DNA from: Bacteroidota bacterium
Lineage (GTDB): Bacteria; Bacteroidota; Bacteroidia; 2-12-FULL-35-15
Length of the DNA stretch: 64,000 nt
Assembly: GCA_947469885.1 (NCBI GenBank)
Contig: CANIQT010000009.1
Span: 62,001-126,000, forward strand
Direction of reading: 5' to 3'
Below, in pieces: positions 25,511 to 37,300 of this stretch (position 1 is its first letter; each line of letters opens with the position of its first letter). The notes under the pieces are model-generated. The model worked only from the letters and a program-made list of their open reading frames with translations, made no database searches and had not been told where the DNA came from. The translations under genes and the position numbers were made by a program.

Positions 25511-25927
25511 CTATTTGAAAAAATCTCTTAGTTTTTTGACGCTACGGATGCCAGTTAAATTAAAAATAGAAGTGTCGAGAACTTTAACCTTAGCCACCGA
25601 AAGATTTAATATGTCGGCTGTTTGTAAGCGACTGCAACCTTCCATATACAACAGAGCGCAATTTATTGCAGGAGTTTTAACACCACACAATTCGAGGCAG
25701 AAAATAAGCCACGAAGTTTCGGCTATTGGATGAACTTTGCGTCTATAATCTTCGTAAAGCGGTATCCAATAAATCTTGTTTTCTTTATTTACTAGAAATC
25801 TTGATTTTAATTTTTCAGTTGCAATGGCTTGTTCCGAAGTCCATTCGGCAGTGGTGATGGTTTCAGGAAAATAAAACAGGTGTGTTACTTTTCCCTTTTT
25901 TTTAATACAATATAATTTCTTTTCCAT
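25511..25927 (-). CDS. Uncharacterised 138-residue protein with helix-turn-helix-like C-terminus
   Basis: No family is recognised. Residues 1-80 include several aromatic residues (LFYFPETITTAEWTSEQ; KIYWIPLYEDYRRKVH). From about residue 105, MEGCSRLQTADILNLSVAKV resembles the recognition helix pair of a helix-turn-helix, but no complete DNA-binding domain can be traced. No signal peptide is present. It is on the same strand as the 272-residue unknown protein, with the minisatellite between. It is followed upstream by a promoter for the divergent T9SS gene. Confidence that it is a gene is moderate. Confidence 0.6.
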   Translation of the reverse strand: MEKKLYCIKKKGKVTHLFYFPETITTAEWTSEQAIATEKLKSRFLVNKENKIYWIPLYEDYRRKVHPIAETSWLIFCLELCGVKTPAINCALLYMEGCSRLQTADILNLSVAKVKVLDTSIFNLTGIRSVKKLRDFFK

Positions 25928-26016
25928 GCGAAAAAAGTTGAAACTGATTAATATTAATTCTTATCTAATAATAATAGGTACTATACAGTAAACGAAAAAA
26001 CATTAAAAATATTGTA

Positions 26017-26024
26017 TAACTTTG
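26017..26024 (+). promoter_or_regulatory. -7 promoter box of the T9SS beta-propeller gene
   Basis: TAACTTTG matches TAnnTTTG, 29 nt before the ATG at 26054. It overlaps the first codons of the longest open frame (from 26012), which argues against that earlier start. Confidence 0.55.
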
Positions 26025-26053
26025 AAAATAAATTTTACTTAACTCCTTTTATC

Positions 26054-27514
26054 ATGAAAAAAAATGTACTAATATTAGTTTTATTTACAATCCTTTTTAA
26101 TAAGGGATACGGTCAATGGCAATGGGCTAAAGGCCGTACAGAGCCTTATCCGGTTACAGGTCAGGATATTTGTTTAGACCCTTCGGGCAATATTTATGTA
26201 GTTGCCAGTGGAGGCTCAGCTCCTATTGGATGGGGTGCAATGACTTTTACTGCAAAATACGACCCTTTAGGAAATGCAAAATGGTATAGTTGCGACTCTA
26301 CAATGGAGGCGGACCATAGAACCGCTACTGCTATTTGTTATGATGGAATGGGTTATATATATTCAGCAGGTTCTATTGATCCAATGGATACGCTTAGAAT
26401 CGGAACTTATGTTATTCCCGGACCAAACTATTTAATTAAATACGATACGTTAGGTAATATAATTTGGGCAAATCGTACAGGAGCAGGTCACCACGGTATG
26501 AAGGCAGATGCAGCAGGAAATATTTATATAGCGAGTGACAGTGTTAGGAAATTTGATTCGAATGGAAACGTACTTTGGGCTATTAATGTTCGTGCACAAA
26601 GTTTAACCATTGACAATTCGGGAAACATTTATGTTCTCGGGCGATTTAATACTCCTACTATTATTGTTGGTTCGGATACCCTTACAAACATAAATACTAC
26701 AACACCTGATTTTTATGTTGTTCGCATTGATTCGAATGGAAATATTATTTGGGTCGAAAGTGCTGGATGCAATGCTAATATAAATGTAGGCAATATTACA
26801 ACAGATAATTTTGGGAATGTTTATATAGTTGGCGGATTTTATAATGGCTCCGTTAATTTTGGAACTGTGACAATAAACTCTGGTGCAACATGGGAAGGAT
26901 TTGTTGCAAAATATGATTCAGGCGGAACGGTGCTTTGGGCGAATGGTGCATATAACAATACTGACATACTTGGAAATATAATTTTTGACGGAGTAGCTAG
27001 CCTATATCTCTCAGGAGGATATACAGGAATAAATATTTTAAAAATGGATTTATCAGGTAATGTTATTGGAACGTTGCACATGGGAGACTAAGATTGTTCA
27101 AATTCTATGTGCTCTGATGCTAATGGAAATATTATGATTACTGGTGGTTATGGCGATTCTATTTATTTCGGCTCAACTCTTTTAATAGGGAACTACTACA
27201 ATTATATGATGTTTGTTGCAAAGATGAGTGGCTTTACTTTAGGTATAAACCAAAACTCATTTGGCAATCAGTCCTCAAACATTTCCATTTACCCCAACCC
27301 TGCAACCGACCAGCTTAACATCACTATCAATAATGCTAATTTTAATTCTGCAGAAATAAAAATCAATAATATTATAGGAGAATGTGTGCTTCAATCTCCT
27401 CCCCTTTGGGGAGGTCGGGAGGGGCTTGATATTAGTAGCCTTTCCAAAGGAATGTATTTTGTGGAATCAATAGTTGATGGAAAAAGAAGTGTGATGAAAC
27501 TGGTGAAGGGATAA
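26054..27514 (+). pseudogene. T9SS-secreted beta-propeller protein interrupted by one in-frame TAA
   Basis: Frames 26054-27091 and 27107-27514 are in the same reading phase. TAA at 27089-27091 is the only interruption, after the motif VIGTLHMGD. Upstream are SBBP-like repeats of about 40 residues (DPSGNIYVVASGG, DAAGNIYIASDS, DNFGNVYIVGGF), and the repeat continues after the stop as SDANGNIMITGGYGDS, so the frame is one gene of about 485 residues. The tail IYPNPATDQLNITINNANF is a T9SS sorting domain. The stop would remove the tail and so prevent T9SS export. The rest of the gene is intact, so a recent mutation or sequencing error is likely. The start is placed at MKKNVLILVL, a good signal peptide. 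Confidence 0.85.
27395..27425. repeat. GC-rich palindromic element inserted in the T9SS tail
   Basis: CCTCCCC-TTT-GGGGAGG (27398-27414) is a perfect hairpin followed by a third similar arm GGGAGGGG. The element stands out in AT-rich DNA and is translated as SPPLWGGREGL inside the sorting domain, in frame. It resembles dispersed palindromic intergenic repeats of Bacteroidota. It lies in the loop between two strands of the tail (ECVLQ and DISSLSKGMYFV), where extra residues may be tolerated. Confidence 0.75.
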
Positions 27515-27612
27515 ATAATGTAGTTTGCTTGTAATTAATTTTTATAGTAGCACTCGTTTCTGGTTTATATTATTTGAGTTGCAGATTTACGAATGAACCA
27601 ATGACCAATGCA

Positions 27613-28242
27613 CTATTTACAATTCTTTTTAATATAATCGTACGCTTTAAAATCTCCTAACTCTCCTGCTTTGCTCCAGTCTTTGCAGGCACCTTTTGCA
27701 TCTCCCATTTCAAATTTAGCTCTTCCTCTTTGCTCGTATGCCTGAAAATCTTTTTTATTCATTGAGATAACTTTAGTATAATCTTCAATACTTGATTTAT
27801 ATTCTTTCAATGATTCGTACGAAGTGGCACGGTTGAAATACGCATCCGAAAAACTTTTGTCCTGTTTAATCGCAATATTAAAATCATCTATCGCTCCGCG
27901 ATAATCTTCCAGCATGGCTTTGAGTGCGCCTCTGTCTTTATATGCTTTTGAGTAAGTAGAATCGAGCTCAATGGTTTTGTTGAAATTTTCCATTGCTTTT
28001 TTATTATCCTTTTGCAAAAAAGAAATTTCGCCAAGGTAATAATATACTTCCGCACATTTAGGACACTGTTCAATTGCTTTATTAAATTCCATCACCGCCA
28101 CATCATAATTTCCTTCATTGAATTTTGCAATGCCGCTTTTAAGATTTGCGGTCGAATCTTTTTGGGAAAAAGAAAATAAAGGTAGGAGGAATAAAAGGAA
28201 GAAGGAATAAAAAAGTTTTTTTGAATATCGAATAACGAACAT
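27613..28242 (-). CDS. Secreted TPR protein
   Basis: The start is chosen at the ATG 28240-28242 (MFVIRYSKKLFYSFFLLF), because the 23 residues before it are encoded by a CGAATT-type repeat and the remaining N-terminus forms a normal signal peptide ending at FSFSQ. Five TPR units follow (GIAKFNEGNYDVAVMEFNKA, AEVYYYLGEISFLQKDNKKA and others), with a C-terminal GDAKGACKDWSKAGELGD motif typical of Sel1/TPR ends. Probably a periplasmic scaffold. It lies right behind the giant secreted protein gene on the same strand, but a short repeat-filled gap separates them, and no partner is known. Confidence 0.85.
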   Translation of the reverse strand: MFVIRYSKKLFYSFFLLFLLPLFSFSQKDSTANLKSGIAKFNEGNYDVAVMEFNKAIEQCPKCAEVYYYLGEISFLQKDNKKAMENFNKTIELDSTYSKAYKDRGALKAMLEDYRGAIDDFNIAIKQDKSFSDAYFNRATSYESLKEYKSSIEDYTKVISMNKKDFQAYEQRGRAKFEMGDAKGACKDWSKAGELGDFKAYDYIKKNCK

Positions 28243-28315
28243 CGAATTTCGAATGTCGAGATGTATACGTGTTACTTCATTATTCATAATTCGATGTTTG
28301 ATATTCGACATTATT
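28213..28315. repeat. CGAATT-type repeats forming an inverted pair
   Basis: Words of the form CGAATAT / CGAATTT / CGAATGT occur repeatedly at 28221-28258, and the reverse complement of such words at 28287-28310 (shared core AACATCGAATT). The block sits between the giant gene and the TPR gene and covers the possible longer start of the latter. Confidence 0.6.
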
Positions 28316-31300
28316 TTATTTTATGAGAACCAGTCGCCTACTCACACTTCCTCGCTCTGTTGCAATTTCAATCATATATACTCCAGCATCCAAGGTGCTG
28401 GAATCAAACGTATATTTATGTTTTTGCAAACCGGAAATCATTTTTTCTTCACGCACTGTTCTCACATTTTGTCCTAATTTGTTGAACAAATTAATATCTA
28501 TAGCAGTAGTTGCAGTAGTACTGAATTCAATAGTAAATTCATCAATAGCAGGGTTTGGATAAATAAGTACATCTTCCAGCGGAATACCTGCTTCGTCAAT
28601 ACCTACGTGAGTTACCACTACTTGTATAACAGTATCCGAACTGCAACCTTGTGCATTGGTTCCTGTTACGGTGTAAGTAGTGGTTACTGTTGGCGAAGCA
28701 ATAACAGTTGCTCCTGTAGTGGTGTTCAATCCTGTTGGTGGAGCCCATGAATACGTCACAGCATTATAAGCAGTTAAGGTAACTGAGTTACCAAACAATA
28801 AACTTGCAGAGTAGGTATTAGCTGTAATGAGCGGTGCAGGGTTGATGGTTAAGTGTGCTGTGTCGGGCGTTGAGTTCGGACAAAGCGTATTGTTATCGGT
28901 TACGTAATAGGTAAATGTACCCACATTGGTAACACCCGTATTAAAGTTGTTTCCGCTTCCTAAGAAATTAATCAAGGTAATATCGCTGTACCAATGAGGA
29001 TTATTTCCTGTTGAGAATAGATTAGGAGCGCCACCTATACAAATAGTTGTATCGTGTGCAGTAGGTTGTGGTGGCGATTGATTGATGGTTAACATCACCG
29101 AATCAACACTTGTACTAGTACATCCACCAACACTATCCGTTACAAAATAAGTATATGTTCCGGCAGTGGTTTGTCCGGTTGTGTAGGTGTTGCCTGTGTT
29201 TACAATGGTTGTAAGGGTAGCATCGTTATACCAAGTAACGTTTGTTCCTGTGGCTGATAAATCAGGAATAATTGTACCTGTACAAACTGTTATGTTGTTG
29301 GCAACCGGAACAGCAGGCACAGGCAGGATAACAAGAGTAGCAGTATCCAAATCGCTACCGCAACCAGTTACGGTATCGTTTTGTAATACATAATAAGGAT
29401 ACGTTCCCGCAAGGGTTTGTCCGGTTGCAAACGAAGCACCACTGAACAAGAAAACATTGGCAGTATCGTACCATTGAATATTGTTGCCTGTTGCAATCAA
29501 GTTTGGAATGGTTGCAGATGCACATACTGTAGTATCAGTAGTTATTGGCATTCCGGGTAATGAGTTAATTATCATGTTCACACTATCTACAGGACTAACA
29601 CAACCATTCACTGTATCCGTTTGAGTGACATAATAAGGATAAATGCCCGGAACCACGTGTGCAGTATTGAATACATCTCCAGAATGAACAAGCGTCATAG
29701 AGGTGTTGTACCATTGCACATTTTGTCCGTGATAAATTAATATTGCCAATGCAGTTCGGAAACAAATGGCGGTATCATCAACAGTAGGCATTGCAGGTGT
29801 TTGATTGATGGTTAACGAAACAGTATCCGTCATCCCCGCAGGGCAACCAGCAATGTTATCGTTTACATAATACGTATAAACCCCCGCAGCGGTTTGTCCT
29901 GTCGGGAAGTTAGAGCCAATGTTTACTAAGTTGGTTAACAATGTATCGCTGTACCAATTTACGATAGTTCCTGTAGTTGCAACCAAATCAGGCATTGCAC
30001 CACCGCTACACACTAAAATATTTGCTACAGCAGGTGCAATGGTTGGTTGTGTGTTGATGGTGAGCATAGCTGTATCTACAGGACTTGCAAGGCATCCCGG
30101 TAAACTATCGGTTACATAATACGTATAAGTACCTGCTGCGGTTTGTCCGGTAGCAAAGGTGTTTCCAACATTTACTAACGTAGTTAAACTGGCATCGCTG
30201 TACCATTGAATAATTGTTCCGGTTGAAGAAACCAAATCAGGAGTAGCAATGCTGGTACAAGTAATTACATCAGCCACTGTTGGTGCATTGTTAGGCTGAA
30301 CACTTATTGTTAAGGTGGTGGTATCAGAATAACTCGAACAACCTGTAATAGCATCCACATCAATAACCGTATAAGTATATGCCCCAGATGCAGTGATTCC
30401 GGTAGCAAATGTATTTCCTGTTGAAACAAGCAATGCGTTGTTGTCGTACCATTGAATATTATTACCTGTTGATATTAAATCGGGAACTGTACTTCCAAAA
30501 CATGCAGAAGCATCAGCCGACAATGGTGTTGCAGGTAGAGCATTAATAGTAAGTGTTGTTGTGTCGGGCGCACTTTCGCATCCGTTAACAGTTGTTGTAA
30601 CGGTGTACACATATACACCCACCGCTGTTTGACCAGTAGCAAAAGTATCCAATGTAGAAACACTTGTCATGGTGTTATCATACCAGTTAATGTTTCCACC
30701 TTGTGTAATTAAATCAGGAGTTGGTGTTCCAAAACAAATACTTTGGTCGGCAGCAATTGGTGCAACAGGCACAGCACTAATAGTCAATGTATCCAACCCA
30801 TAAGGACTTTGAATTCCATTCACTGTTTGAGTTACATAATATACATAACTGCCCGGAGCGGTTTGTCCGGTAGCATAAGGATTTCCTGAATAAACATTGT
30901 TGGTAAGCAACGAATCAGCGTACCAGTTGATGTTTGTGCCCACCGCAGTTAAATCAGGAATGATGCCACCAGCACAAATTACCTGACTTGCTAATAGCGG
31001 TGCTCCTGGGTATATGGTGAGAACAACTGTATCAGGAGTACTTTCGCAACCGTTCATTGTTTGTGTAACATAATAAGTATAAACACCAACTGCTGTTTGT
31101 CCGGTTGCCAATGTATCATTGGTAGAAACAACAACCATTGCAGTATCGTACCATTGAATGTTAGTTCCCGATGTAATTAAATCGGGAGTTGGTAAGCTGT
31201 ATGCAACCATCGTATCGTTAACAGAAACAGGTGGAGTGTAGTTAATAGTAAACACAACTGTTGATGCAGGACTTGTACAGCCGTTCATCGAATCGGTTAT

Positions 31301-34300
31301 GTAATAAGTAAAGGTTCCTGCTGTTGTCTGAATCGGAGTATATGGACTTCCTGTAAATACAAGTGTAGTCAGCAACGAATCGTTATACCATTGAACATTG
31401 GTTCCTGTTGCAGTAAATGTAGGGTTCGTAGTTCCAAAACAAATAGCTGTATTTGCAGATGTGGTTGGAGCAAGAGGAATTGCATAGATGGTAAGAGTAG
31501 CTGTGTCAGCAGGACTTTCACAACCGTTTACCGTTTGAGTAAGAGTATAAGTATAAACTCCCGCATTGGTTTGTCCTGTTGCAAATGTATCATTTGTAGA
31601 AACACTTACCATAGCAGTATCGTACCATGTAATGTTTGTACCGTTTGTTGTCAAATCAGGAATAATGCTTCCGAAACAAACACTTTGATTAGTTGCAACA
31701 GGAGTTGCAGGAATAGCATTTATAGTTAATATTACTGTTGTAGTCTCACTTGTAATATTATTTTCCGTTTGATTTATATAATAAGTGTAACTACCCACAG
31801 CAGTATCTCCTGTTGCATAAGGACTACCCGAATAAACAGGAACAGTTAACAATGAATCGCTATACCACTGAACATTTAAACCCGTTGCAGTTAAATCAGG
31901 AACAGAGTTTCCATAACAAACAGTTTGGTTAGGTGATGTTGGAGCCACAGGATAAATAGTAAGAACCATGGTATCCAATGTACTTTCGCATCCATTCAAC
32001 GTTTGACTTACATAATAAGTATAAGCACCAACTGCTGTAAGTCCGGTTGCAAATGTATCATTAGTAGAAACAGAAACCATAGCGGTATCGTACCAGGTGA
32101 TGTTATCACCAACTGCAATCAAATCAGGTGTTGCAGAACCAAAGACTGAGGAAGCATCAACAACAGAAACTGGAGGCGTTAAATGAATTGTAAATACAAC
32201 AGTTGCATACGGACTGCTGCAACCATTTGCAGATTGAGTGATATAATAACTATAAACTCCTGGAGCTGATTGTACAGGTGTATATGTTGTTCCGCTTGAA
32301 ACAAGAACAGTTAATGTAGAATCGCTGTACCAATTTAAGTTGGTTCCTGTTGCACTAAATGTTGGATTCGTTTGTCCGAAACATATCGCTGCATTGCCTG
32401 ATGTGGTTGGCATTGCAGGGGTAGGATAGATAGTTAAAGAAATAGAATCAGCAGGACCTTCGCAACCAAACGTTGTTTGTGTTACATAATAGGTATAAAT
32501 TCCAATTGCTGTTTGTCCAGTGTTATAAGGATTTCCTGCAAACAATACTGTTGTTAAAGTGGTATCACCATACCATTGCAAGTTACTGCCCGTTGCAGTA
32601 AGTGGTGTTATTGATTGCCCGAAACAAGCTGTTGTATTTGTCACTACCGGAGCAGCCGGAGCAGTATTGATTGATAGGATAACAGAATCAGGAGTACTGG
32701 TACAACCTGTAACAGAATCGGTTTGTGTTACAAAATAAACATGTGTACCAATTGCTGTTTGTCCGGTATTGAAAGATGTTCCACTATGAACAAAAGTCAT
32801 GGAAGAATCATACCATTGAACATCATTTCCTGTTGCAACTAAAGAAGGAATGGAATACAATGCACAAACATATACATCAGGAGTAACAGGTGGCGGAGTA
32901 AAATGAATGGTTAAGCTCACTGTATCAGCATGGCTTTCGCATCCTGTTAAAGTATTGGTTTGAGTAACGTAGAACATGTGAACACCTCCGGCAGTTATTC
33001 CGGTAGCAAACGGACTACCTGTTCCGGCAATAGTTCCCGAAGTATCATACCACTGAATGTTTACACCAGTTGATGTTAAATCAGGAGTTGAAGTTCCAAA
33101 ACAAATTGCAGTGTCAGTTGAAATTGGTGTTGCTGGAAGTGCATTGATAGTAAGCGTTACAGAAGTGTGCGGACTTTCGCAACCGTTAGCAGTTTGAGTT
33201 ACTGAATAAGAATATACACCAACTGCTGTTTGTCCTGTTGCAAAAGGACTACCACTAAACACAACTGTGGTGGTATCGTACCATTGTATAGCGGTTCCCG
33301 TTGCAGTTAAATCAGGAATTGTCCCTTCAAAACAAGCATTCTGATTAGACGAAACAGGAGCAGCCGGAATAGCATTAATAGTAAGTGTTACAGAAGTGGA
33401 AGGACTTTCAATACCATTAATTGTTTGTGTTACATAATAGGTATAAACTCCTACAGCCGTTTGTAAAGTTGAGAATGGATTTCCGGCAAAAACCAAATTA
33501 GTCAGCAACGAATCGCTGTACCATTGAATATTTACACCAATTGCAGACAAGTCAGGAATGGTTGTTCCAAAACAAGCAGATTGATTAGATGCAGGAGGAT
33601 TGCTTGGATAAATTGTTACTGTAACTGTATCCAACGTGCTCTCACATCCATTCATTGTTTGCGAAACATAATAAGTATAAACACCTATCGCAGTTTGCCC
33701 CGTTGCAAATGTATCATTGGTTGAAACACTAACCATAGCAGTATCGTACCATGTAATATTGCTTCCAACTGCAATCAAGTCTGGTGTTGGGGTTCCGAAT
33801 GGAACAGAAATATCATTTACAGAAACAGGAGGTGTGAAGTAAATTGTAAACACAACAACAGAAGCAGGACTATTACAACCGTTCACTGTTTGAGTAACAT
33901 AATATGTATAAACTCCTGGAGCCGTTGGCAAAGGAGTATAAGTACTTCCGCTATTAACATGTGTAACAAGTGTTGAATCACTGTACCAGTTGATGTTTGC
34001 TCCTGTACAAGTTAATGTTGGATTTGTTTGACCGAAACAAACGGATGTATTTACTGGAGCGGTTGGTGCAGCTGGAATTGGATGAATAGTTAATGTTAAT
34101 GTATCAGCCGGACCTTCGCAACCTCCGGCACTCTGTGTTACATAATAGGTATAGGTTCCAGCTGCAGATTGTCCCGTGTTATAAGAACTACCACTTGATA
34201 CTAAAGTCATGGAAGTGTTATACCATTGAATACCTGTTCCTGTTGCTGTCAGATTTGGTATTGACTGTCCGAAACAAGCATTTGCATCGTTTGATGTTGG

Positions 34301-37300
34301 GGCGGTTGGAATTGCATTAATCGTAAGAACAACCGAATCAGGAATACTTTGACATCCTGTTAACGTATTAGTTTGTGTCACAAAATAGGTATAAACACCA
34401 ACTGCTGTTTGTCCTGTTGAGTAAGAGCTTCCTGTTGCAACTTGCGTCATTGCTGAGTTATACCATTGTATGTTTGTTCCAATTGCAGTAAGTGGCGGCA
34501 CAGTTAATCCTGCACAAACAATAACATTTGAATTTACAGGTGGAGGTGTAAAGTTTATTGTTAAAGTAACAGTATCGGAAAGACTTTGACAACCAGTTAA
34601 CGAATTCGTTTGTGTAACAAACAAATTATAAACCCCTGCAGCAGTTATTCCTGTTGCATAAGGACTACCTGTTCCAACTTGTATTCCGAGAGTATTGTAC
34701 CAACGGATAGTTGTTCCAGTAGCAGTTAAAGCAGGGGTTGTACTTCCAAAACAAGAGGAAGTATCAGAAGCAATGGGTGTAGATGGCAGTGCATCAATAG
34801 TTAGTGACACATTGGTGTGCGGACTTTCACAACCATTCACCGTTTGAGTAACAGAGTAATTATAAACTCCAACTGCTGTATTTCCGGTTGCAAATGGAGT
34901 TCCGTTATGAACCACAAATGTAGTATCATACCATTGAATAGTTGTTCCTGTTGATGTTAAATTAGGAATAGTACCGCCAACACAAGCAGTTTGATTGGTT
35001 GAAACAGGTGCAGTTGGAATAGCATTAATGGTTAAAGTAACTATTGTTGCAGGACTTGGAATGCTGTTTATAGTTTGTGTAACATAATACGTATAAACAC
35101 CAACAGCAGTTTGTCCTGTTGGGAAGGCACTTCCAGTATGAACCAGATTGGTCAATGTGGAATTGCTATACCAATTGATATTTGTACCAGTTGCAATTAA
35201 ATCAGGAACAGTAGTCCCAAAACAAATGGTTTGGTTGGTTGAAGTTGGTGCAAGCGGATGAATAGTAAGTGTAACGGTATCAGGAGTACTTGCACAACCA
35301 TTTAATGTTTGGGTTACATAATAAGTGTAAGCACCTATTGCTGTTTGCCCTGTTGCAAATGTATTATTAGTCGAAACAATAACCATAGCAGTATTATACC
35401 AAGCGATGCTTGAACCAACAGCAATCAAATCTGGTGTTGCGGTACCAAATGGAATGGATATATTACTTACAGAAACAGGAGGTGTATAATAAATGGTGAA
35501 TACAACTATAGATGCCAAACTACTACAACCATTAGCTGTTTGTGTTACATAGAAAGTGTATGTACCTGCCGCAGTTTGTGTAGGGGTAAAAGTACTTCCT
35601 GTATGGACAAGATTAGTTAAACCAATATTACTATACCAGTTAATATTCGTTCCTGTTGCTGTTAATGTTGGATTCGACTGACCAATACAAATGGAAGCAT
35701 TACCCGAAGTTGTAGGTGCTGATGGAATTGGATATATGTTTAAAGTTGCTGTATCCGCTGAACTTGAAGCACATCCTGCGGTACTGTCTTTTACATAAAA
35801 AGTATAAGAACCAACAGTAGTTAGTCCGGTATTATAAGTACCACCTGTATGAACAAGATTAGTTAATGCAGTATCATTATACCATTGAATAATTGTTCCT
35901 GTAGATGTCATTGGTGGAATTGCCTGACCGAAACAAGCATTCACATCATTAGCACTTGGCTGAACAGGTGTTGAATTTATTACCAATGTAACGGTATCAG
36001 AAAAACTATGACAACCGCTTGAAGTATCCGTTTGATTTACATAATACGTATAAGTACCTATTGCTGTTTGTCCAGTGGAGAATGGATTGCCTGTATAAAC
36101 TAGATTTGTTAATCCCGGATTACTGAACCATTTGACAGTGTCCGAACCTGTAGATGCTGCAACAAAATCGGATACTGAGAAACCAAAACACGCGTTTATG
36201 TTTGCAGTAATTGGGCGAACAGGAATAGGACCAATAATTAAATGAACAGTATCAGCATGCGATGCACAACCTAATACCGATTGGGTTACATAAAAAGTAT
36301 AATTTCCAACAGCCGTCAAGCCTGTGTTGTATGGACTTCCACTATGAACTAAATTAGTTAATGTTGCATTACTGTACCATTGGATGGTGGCACCAGTCGC
36401 AGTTAATGCAGGTGTTGCCTGTCCAAAACAAATGGTGATATCAGAGGCAACAGGTGTGGATGGAATAGGATTGATGGTAAGAATTACCATCTTAGCTGAA
36501 CTTTCACAGCCATTCAACGTTTGTGTTACATAAAATGTATCTACACCCACAGCCGTTAACCCCGTGTTATAAGGATTTCCAGAGTACATCAATGTCATAG
36601 CCGAGTTATACCATTTTAAATTTGAACCGGTAGCGGTAAGTATTGTAGATGTACTACCAAAACAACCTGTCTGGTTATTTGCTGTTGGTTGAGGTGTAAA
36701 ATGAATGGTAAGAGTGGCAGTATCTCTCGGACTAATACATCCTAATAACGAATCAGTTTGAGTTACATAATAATTGTAAATACCGGGAGAAGTAACACCT
36801 GTTACCAACGGATTTCCGTTTTGAATAAACACCAATGCAGAAGTGTACCATTTGATGGTATCACTTCCTGTTCCAACAGCTGATAAAGTTGGAGTGGCTG
36901 TTCCAAAACAAGAATTCACATCGGTGGCTACTGGTTTTGATGGCAAAGAATGGATAGTTAATGTTACTGTGTCAGCCGGGCTTTTCGGGCAACCTATAGT
37001 ACTGTCAGATACATAGAATGTATATGTTCCTGCTACTGTTATTCCAGTGTTGTATGGATTGCCAGTAAATACATGATTCGTTAATCCGGGATTGGTGTAC
37101 CATAATTGAAAAGTACCAGTCGAAGTTAAAGCTGGGATAGAAGAACCAAAACAGACAGACTGATTTGTAGCCGAAGGTTGAGTAGGCGCACTGTTAATTT
37201 GCAAAGTTACTGTATCTGCCCGGCTTTCACAACCATTTACCGAATCAGTAGAGGTAACATAATAGGTGTAAATTCCAGCTGCTGTTTGTCCTGTATTATA

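Noticed and set aside
25331-25531. 66-codon plus-strand frame
   Set aside because: No family, no clear ribosome site or promoter, and it runs into the opposite gene; kept as uncalled.
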